A program made the translations under genes and the position numbers. Below, piece after piece: positions 31,520-37,500 of a stretch of DNA of 37,500 bases. The notes under the pieces were generated by a model that was given only the letters and a program-made list of their open reading frames with translations, did no database searches and was not told where the DNA came from. The DNA comes from Tubiluchus corallicola (taxonomy: Eukaryota; Priapulida; Priapulimorpha; Priapulimorphida; Tubiluchidae): positions 1-37,500 of the forward strand of contig JAQGDQ010000628.1 of NCBI GenBank assembly GCA_030141605.1, in the 5' to 3' direction. The first letter of the stretch is position 1; each line of letters begins with the position of its first letter.

Positions 31520-31849
31520 CAGTCAACCCTCGTTAAACCGGACTAATTGGGGGGTGGGGTGGTCCGGTTTAGCCGATTGTCCGATTTATCCGACATGCCT
31601 ATATATGGTCTATATTATACAGGAATAATCACCTTAATAAGGCCTATATACTGTGCACTATATACTTTACTGTATATTACTTTAAAATAGTTAACCTGTG
31701 AGGATAAAGAAATTATTGTACAGTTGGTAGGCCGTGTTGTGTTTAGCGCTCCGGCTCGGACGGTAATCGGTCAGTTTCGTTTACCACGGATGACGTCCGT
31801 CTTATCCGATATCCGGGCTAACGGGGTCCGGTTTAACGAGGGTCGACTG
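31520..31849. mobile_element. pogo/Tigger-like MITE, 330 bp
   Basis: Inverted ends CAGTCAACCCTCGTTAAACC / GGTTTAACGAGGGTCGACTG with TA on each side (31518-31519, 31850-31851). The TA duplication and the CAGTC...GTTAAACCGGAC end are typical of Tc1/mariner-pogo elements. Non-coding. Confidence 0.85.
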
Positions 31850-34800
31850 TATATTTAAATTTTGAAACCAATGTGTAGCGTGCATGACCAATTTCATCAA
31901 GAATAACCAAGAATGCTCAATCATCCATTCCAAACATCAAGTCTAGACATAAGTGTGTACATTAGTTGTTTATACTGTTGAAAAAACATAAACATGTAAA
32001 TAAATAAATTGCTGCACATTTTGTGAAAATAATATTTTCAAATTAGTACATTTGCAAAGACTTTAATATAAATCTCCAACTTAATTTTAGTTAATACAAT
32101 TATCAATGTTGTGATTACTTAAATAAATTAATTGCCTAGTTCACGTTCACACTACTGATTATTAAAAAATGTTTATAAATAAATTAATAAACTGCTTTAA
32201 TTTAAGTACCACACATATACAGTTAATTCCACTAGCTAACCAAACTGCAAAAATTATTAAAAATAAAAGTAACTCACATACATGCCTAAACATTAGAGCA
32301 CCATTAGGGAACTGTAACAGCAAATTGACAATAAACACCATTTGCAACTGCAGACTACAGGAAACAATAATTTAATTAACTCAACAAAACAGAAGTTCTA
32401 AATTACATGTGACCAGCCCCAACATATCATGGCCAAGTGTTTGTTGTATTTCACAAAACCGGGTACCTAAAGTCATGAACCATGAAATAACCTGACAGGT
32501 AAGTTGAGGTAACTGCCTGCTGACCTCAGAGGGCAGCACTGTCCATCACACAATACAAAAAAGACAGCTTCATTTACACGTCTAAATTGCATTGTTATCA
32601 TTTATGAAACCCAATTTAAGAAATTGGTCCTAGAAATGCGATAACCAAAGGGGTTATGCTGGGTGCGAGAACATGTCGTAAGTTGTGCTGAAGTTTATCG
32701 CAAAGTAGCGGCCGACCAGCAAGTGGCACTGGCATTTGTTAGTGTATGTAGTTTATATTAGAGATATATATGTGTGAAAACTACTCACAATATTATATGT
32801 GAAAAAAGGGAAAGTAAGGCAGGTCAGTAAGAATAGCATAGCGATAAATAAAAAGTTTCGTAAAAGAGGATCTTGGGAACTAGGTATATATATAAATAGT
32901 TTTTAGTTATTTGAGAGGTGATTATGGTTATTGTTAGTTTTCTGTTTTATAAAGATTACCTTTGTTTATGTTCGGTACATTAAAATAGATTTTTGCTTTT
33001 CAAGGTTGACATTGTTATCATTGAATTTTTTCAAGTTTTTTTAAATTCATTTATGTAGGAGCGTACTTATAATCATAAAAACAGCTTGCGTTTATGGAGT
33101 GAGATTTTGTATACATATAGCTTTATTATTTAGCAAGATGTAAGGAGTATGGAAAACAAATCAAAATACAAAATGTTGGAGTCGTCAGGAGGACCTGAGA
33201 ACCGAGTTTCAGCCGCTAGAAATTGTTAAATATTTCAAATTTCTGGGAATAAAAACTTTAGTTGATTTTAAATGGGAAGTTAAATGGGGTATTGAGTAAG
33301 TGCACTGTTTAGGTCACTAAAGTGATTTTAGAATCAACTTATGCAATTTATAGCGCTTTAATAGTTCAAATTAGGTAAAAAAGTTGACAAAATAAAAAAA
33401 CGGTTATATGCAAGCAAAATAATCGTCATTAAACGTGCGTCGTTAAGTGAGAAAAAGGTGTCAGATATTCAACGTCATTAAAACGAAACATCATTAAATG
33501 AAGACATTTAACAAGGCTTACTGAAATATTTTTGTAAACGTAAGAAGTGTTAGTAAGACTTGAACGTTTAGAGAGAAAATGAAACACGAAATGCATTAAT
33601 TTTGATTTCACACTGAGAGATAATTATTAATCATAATTTTCTTCATCACAAATAATCCAGCAATGCTTCATTGTTCGCAATGTTTAGAAAACTTACGCAA
33701 TGAATTTGCCTGAATATCACAATCATTCAGATTTTTGGAATCAATATCGTCACGTAAAAATTGGTGATAAAAATTTGTACAGGAAATATCTAGACATCCA
33801 TCTTTCTATAAATTCTGTCGATATTGATATATAAATTTCAAGTTTTTTGCAAACTTGCGCACGACCATAGAAGCAGTGTCAATACTTAATGATGAATCTA
33901 TTATTAAACATTTCCAAAACCACAAGGCCAACTTTATAAATGGGTGACAGAGTTATTATCCACACACAATATCACATATCATAATTATATCACAGAATAA
34001 ATTTTGTTAGTGTATTCTCAACAAAAAATGCGTGACAGAGTTATTACCACAGCAATATCACATATCATAATTATATCACAGAATAAATTTTGTTAGTGTA
34101 TTCTCAACAAAAAATGCGTGACAGAGTTATTACCACAGCAATATCACAGATCATAATTATATCACAGAATAAATTTTGTTAGTGTATTCTCGACAAACCC
34201 ACAATTCACATTAGATTTGACTGCAAATAGTGCAATTACAAGTTTCATTGTTGTGCCTAATCAACTCTCTGGTCATTGAGAAGTTTCGCTTTTATACAAG
34301 ATTCGTAATCGTTTTGTTACAATGAGTTTTTGCAGGTAAAAACAGACAACGGATCTATTAAGAGGGGTGCTTATGCTTTGTAATCGTTACATTATTATGC
34401 TAAGATCATTTTTGGGTTTTGTGCATTTTCAGTAAATTTATTAAGTGTTTTGTTCTGTTTTGTTCAGTGAATGGAGCGTTTTTCATGAGGTAACGACAGA
34501 ATTATCTGATCATTTGAACAAAGACAGCTATCGTCTTCAAATATCCAAACCGAATTATGTTATTTATGCAAATATTGAAAACAAACTTTTTCTGTGCTGC
34601 GCTAATGATATTTTGTAAAAAAAAATATGTAAAATTTGCCCAGCAGCAAACTACTGTTTAACTGGAACAAGGGGGTAATCATGGTAATCATAACACACAG
34701 CCCCCTGTGTGCATTGTCCTGTTGAAGCTTCTAACAACACAGTGCAGAATAGGCATTGCTAAAGTTGGCATTGCCATGGCAACCGAATAGTTTGTTGTGT

Positions 34801-35223
34801 GCCATCTAGGGGTGACATAAAAAACGTTGTAAGTGTGTAATTGCAGTACTTGCGGGCCTATGATAAACATCATACACATTTTTATGCTGATTAAGGTAAG
34901 AATAAAAAATGTTTTAGCAAAGGTAAAAAACATAGAGCTCCACTCAAAAAAATTATAACATCAATAAATGCTCAGACTTCAGAGATGAAATTTAAATAGA
35001 AAGAAATATTAATACATTTTTTCTCTTTTGCTTTCTGTAAATATAGTTCCATTACACATAAGCCTAGCATTAACTCTGAGCAAGGAAATAGACTTAGTTA
35101 AACAACACCTTAACTATAGCAATATATTCATAAATGTATCTAATTAGAGAAGTATATTAATTAGACAGTAAACAAATTTAAAACGATGATATTTCTTCTA
35201 CGTTCTTGAAATGTCTCATTCAT
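31850..35223. other. Gene-poor AT-rich region
   Basis: Between the MITE at 31520-31849 and the last exon of the unidentified gene. It holds the 86-bp triplication. Near 33420-33500, CGTCATTAAACG and CATCATTAAATGAAG motifs may be a decayed pogo-like end. No exon with splice sites and coherent coding was found on either strand. Confidence 0.5.
33943..34195. repeat. 86-bp tandem triplication
   Basis: Three consecutive units starting TGACAGAGTTATTA and ending AGTGTATTCTC[A/G]ACAAA. The second and third are almost identical, so the amplification is recent. No gene is nearby. Confidence 0.85.
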
Positions 35224-37087
35224 TTAAAAGTCATTTGCCCAATCAAAGTACTTTTTGTTTTCAAAGTAGATGCCATTGTAATCCCCTGGAAAATAAAGAT
35301 GACTTAATTCAATCAAAGGCGTAAATACAATACGAATATATAAGGTTTACAATTCCCCACACACAACAAATTAGGTCGTGAAGCAGATTAACGAAATATC
35401 CTTTAGAATATTAAAAAGGTTAAAAAACTTTATAAGAAAATCTTTATGCTATGCTCTCTGAAACTTCTACAAAGCTTCTGCAAACTCTCCTTTTCTGTCT
35501 CAAAATCCCCCTGTAATTTCAAGAACACTTCCATCTTACTCTTCTAATACACTGCATGTACAAACATGTGCCGTTATGCTACGTTAAGTACGCGGTTACG
35601 ACTATGCGATATGCAACAGCTTTTGTCATAGCAACGTATCCTGCTAGAGATAATCATGTTTGACTAGCAAAGGCCATGCAAAAAATTTTGCTTATAAATA
35701 CACTTATAATCAACAATGCGCGAACATTCTACCTAGTGTTCGTTTGTTTATCTAACGCAAAGCCGGTAGCAGCTTTTACTGAATTAAAGATATAAGGTTA
35801 TAGGCAGAGTATAATGAATGACGTCACAACAATGGCTTTGCGTCAGCATTCTTGCAAGCGAAAATTCCAAAAATGGAACCTCCGGTCAGAGACCAGATCA
35901 TCGTGTAGCCCTGTTTTTCATCTTTCTGAAGAGCTATATATCTCCTTTCGAGAGTTCCACCTTTACAATTACGGCCTACCTTGCATTAGAAGCACATTTG
36001 AATGTTGTTTTGGGTAAACTTACATGGAGGTTACTTTTAAACCATAAGGCAAAGCAAAGAGCACTATTTGCCTAGGTAGTAGGTTGTATCTTTTTAAGTT
36101 TTATTCACAAATGAACCACCAGGATTCTGTTTTGGCACAACAGCACTGAATGTTATACTTATGATGTGTGAAAAATTCCATCTTCATTTGTGGCACTATT
36201 ATTTGGGGGCACTTATTGCAAACTTTAATTACATTTTTCTCAAAAGTCAGATTTTGCAATTATTGCACTTTATTTTTGCACGGAAGACTTGTAGTTGTCT
36301 ATAACCAAAACACGGAATTAGTTAAAAATTCTGGCTAAAGTTAGCAACTGTTCTTCTGTCTTGGTGATTTATGGTGATGTCTACATTTATGGAATTTACT
36401 ACCCAGTGAAATAAAACAAATAGAATCTCTCCACCACTTTAAAAAGAAATTAAAAGAATATCAGTATAACAGGTTTCAACTTCCACATTGTGCATCTGAT
36501 ACTAATTACACAGACTCAACTTTCATCTACCCCCGCCCCTGACTCCATAAAACGATTAAAAATGAAAATTTTTCAAAAAAATTATGTAATGTAATACGTG
36601 TTATGTTAGTTTTGTAATGTCAAGTGTATAAATAGTGTAAATATAATGAGTGAAATTTATGTAATGTAAAGCATGTTTCTGTTAATTGTGTCATGTTAAA
36701 TGTATATATAGTGTAAAATATGTCATGTAAAATTTAATGTACTTTTGTAATGTTGTTTTGTAAAAAAAAATTTAATATGGTGTTTGTAAATATATTCATT
36801 TATTGTACATAAATAGGCCTTAGTTTTGCACTTTACTTCTTTTAGTCTGCACTGGACGCATTTGTCTTGAACAGTGTTGTTATTTTAACATTACGCAGAG
36901 GCTTACTCAATTTTATTATGAGTGAACCATTTTAATCACAAATAAAGAATTAATATATATATATCGTATTGATTGCAATCTTACCAGTCCAACCAGAACT
37001 AAGGCCACTGAGTGAATTCCAAGCGGGATTATCAGGTGGATAATATGGAACACTCTCAGCTTCAGTCCAGGCGCCAGGTGTTGCATC
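35224..37087 (-). CDS. Last two exons of an unidentified gene (partial)
   Basis: Join 37087-36985 (103 nt) and 35285-35224 (62 nt, including TAA at 35226-35224). The acceptors are TTTTACCTAG and TTATTTTCCAG, and the donor is ACTG|GTAAGA. The internal exon reads in one frame, DATPGAWTEAESVPYYPPD and onward to SGLSSGWT. It continues across the phase-1 junction into GDYNGIYFENKKYFDWANDF and stops. The composition is rich in Trp, Tyr, Pro and acidic residues and does not look like translated intron. I do not recognise the family, and there is no relation to the LRR genes. The rest of the gene lies beyond the right edge. The intron between the exons holds an opposite-strand LINE end. Confidence 0.6.
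36378..36960 (+). mobile_element. LINE 3' end within the intron of the unidentified gene
   Basis: 36378-36542 codes WNLLPSEIKQIESLHHFKKK and onward to TGA, a LINE C-terminal signature. About 400 bp of AT-rich 3' untranslated sequence with TGTAATGT-type repeats follows and ends near AATAAAGAATTAATATATAT. It is opposite in orientation to the host gene. Confidence 0.65.
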
Positions 37088-37500
37088 CTAGGTAAAACAA
37101 TGGTGAAACTATTACGAAATAGTTAAAAAATGATGATTTTTTTTATTCACATTGTAACAATGTAAACACGACTTTCTCAAAGAAAAGATGGTCCATGATT
37201 ACGAAACTTTTTACATATTATTTAGTCAAACGCTTTTCCCATGTGTTCTGATACCCCATCCAGAGAACTATTTTTAAAGGAAGACAGAATGATTTTTCAT
37301 ATACTATCCCATCTTCAAGTGGTATGAAAATTACACATTTTAACACAATCAATACTGCAAAAGCATTTCTGACGATTAAATGATAGACTAAAAACGTAAT
37401 TAATGGCTTTTGATGAGCCGAGCTATTGATGACATCACAAACTAACATAATTTTCAACAGCAGAAACATTCCTCGAGCGTGTTGCGCGTGCTTGTGAAAG

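Noticed and set aside
35814-36075. Two overlapping plus-strand frames
   Set aside because: Overlapping frames of similar length with no motif, within the intron of the minus-strand gene.
37218-37469. 83-codon minus-strand frame near the right edge
   Set aside because: No recognisable domain, no supported splice sites, and it lies in the expected intron upstream of the exon at 37087.

Overview
This is intron-rich, AT-rich nuclear DNA from a metazoan, most likely an invertebrate. It has GT-AG introns with pyrimidine-rich acceptors, AATAAA signals, long (TC)n/(TA)n microsatellites, minisatellites, LINE tails, a solo LTR and small DNA transposons with diagnostic target-site duplications. No lineage-specific marker was found, so no phylum is named.

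The main content is a small cluster of genes for extracellular leucine-rich-repeat (LRR) proteins built from one module: a non-standard cysteine N-cap (C-x6-8-C-x7-15-C-x3-C-G), about five degenerate LRRs, then an LRRCT-type cap beginning [N/S]PLxCxC. An intron always falls between the last LRR and the LRRCT, after the first base of a codon (phase 1). (1) On the minus strand, 12944 to 1712, five exons join in frame into a predicted 996-residue protein with four modules in series and a hydrophobic C-terminus. (2) On the plus strand, 15627-21010 is a three-exon, one-module copy broken by a frameshift. (3) On the plus strand, 25322-30149 is its intact twin, a 331-residue protein with signal peptide, one module, a Ser/Thr/Pro stalk and a GPI-anchor-like tail. 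(4) On the minus strand, 37087 to 35224 holds the last two exons of an unrelated gene that I do not recognise.

Copies (2) and (3) lie in a head-to-tail tandem duplication (about 14520-21897 and 21911-31464). Aligning them exposes later events. Copy 1 lost 14 bp between GTTCT repeats and gained a LINE (GATAT duplication). Copy 2 gained a 1080-bp solo LTR (ATAAT duplication) inside a TATA-like site just upstream of the gene, a LINE just past its poly(A) signal, and about 1.3 kb in its upstream flank. A piggyBac-like element (TTAA) predates the duplication.

The four-module gene's introns carry TC/GA tracts of opposite polarity around exon 2, a 33-bp minisatellite in two introns, a 62-bp minisatellite that resembles and abuts the end of exon 4, a fold-back element and two hAT-type MITEs. 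The right-hand 6 kb is mostly non-coding, with a pogo/Tigger-like MITE, an 86-bp triplication and a LINE end inside the intron of gene (4).

Exon boundaries were placed by eye from splice consensus, frame continuity and paralogue comparison. The 4-module model is consistent at every junction (all phase 1, all internal exon lengths multiples of three) but lacks transcript evidence. Function is unknown. The architecture suggests cell-surface recognition or adhesion, which is inference.
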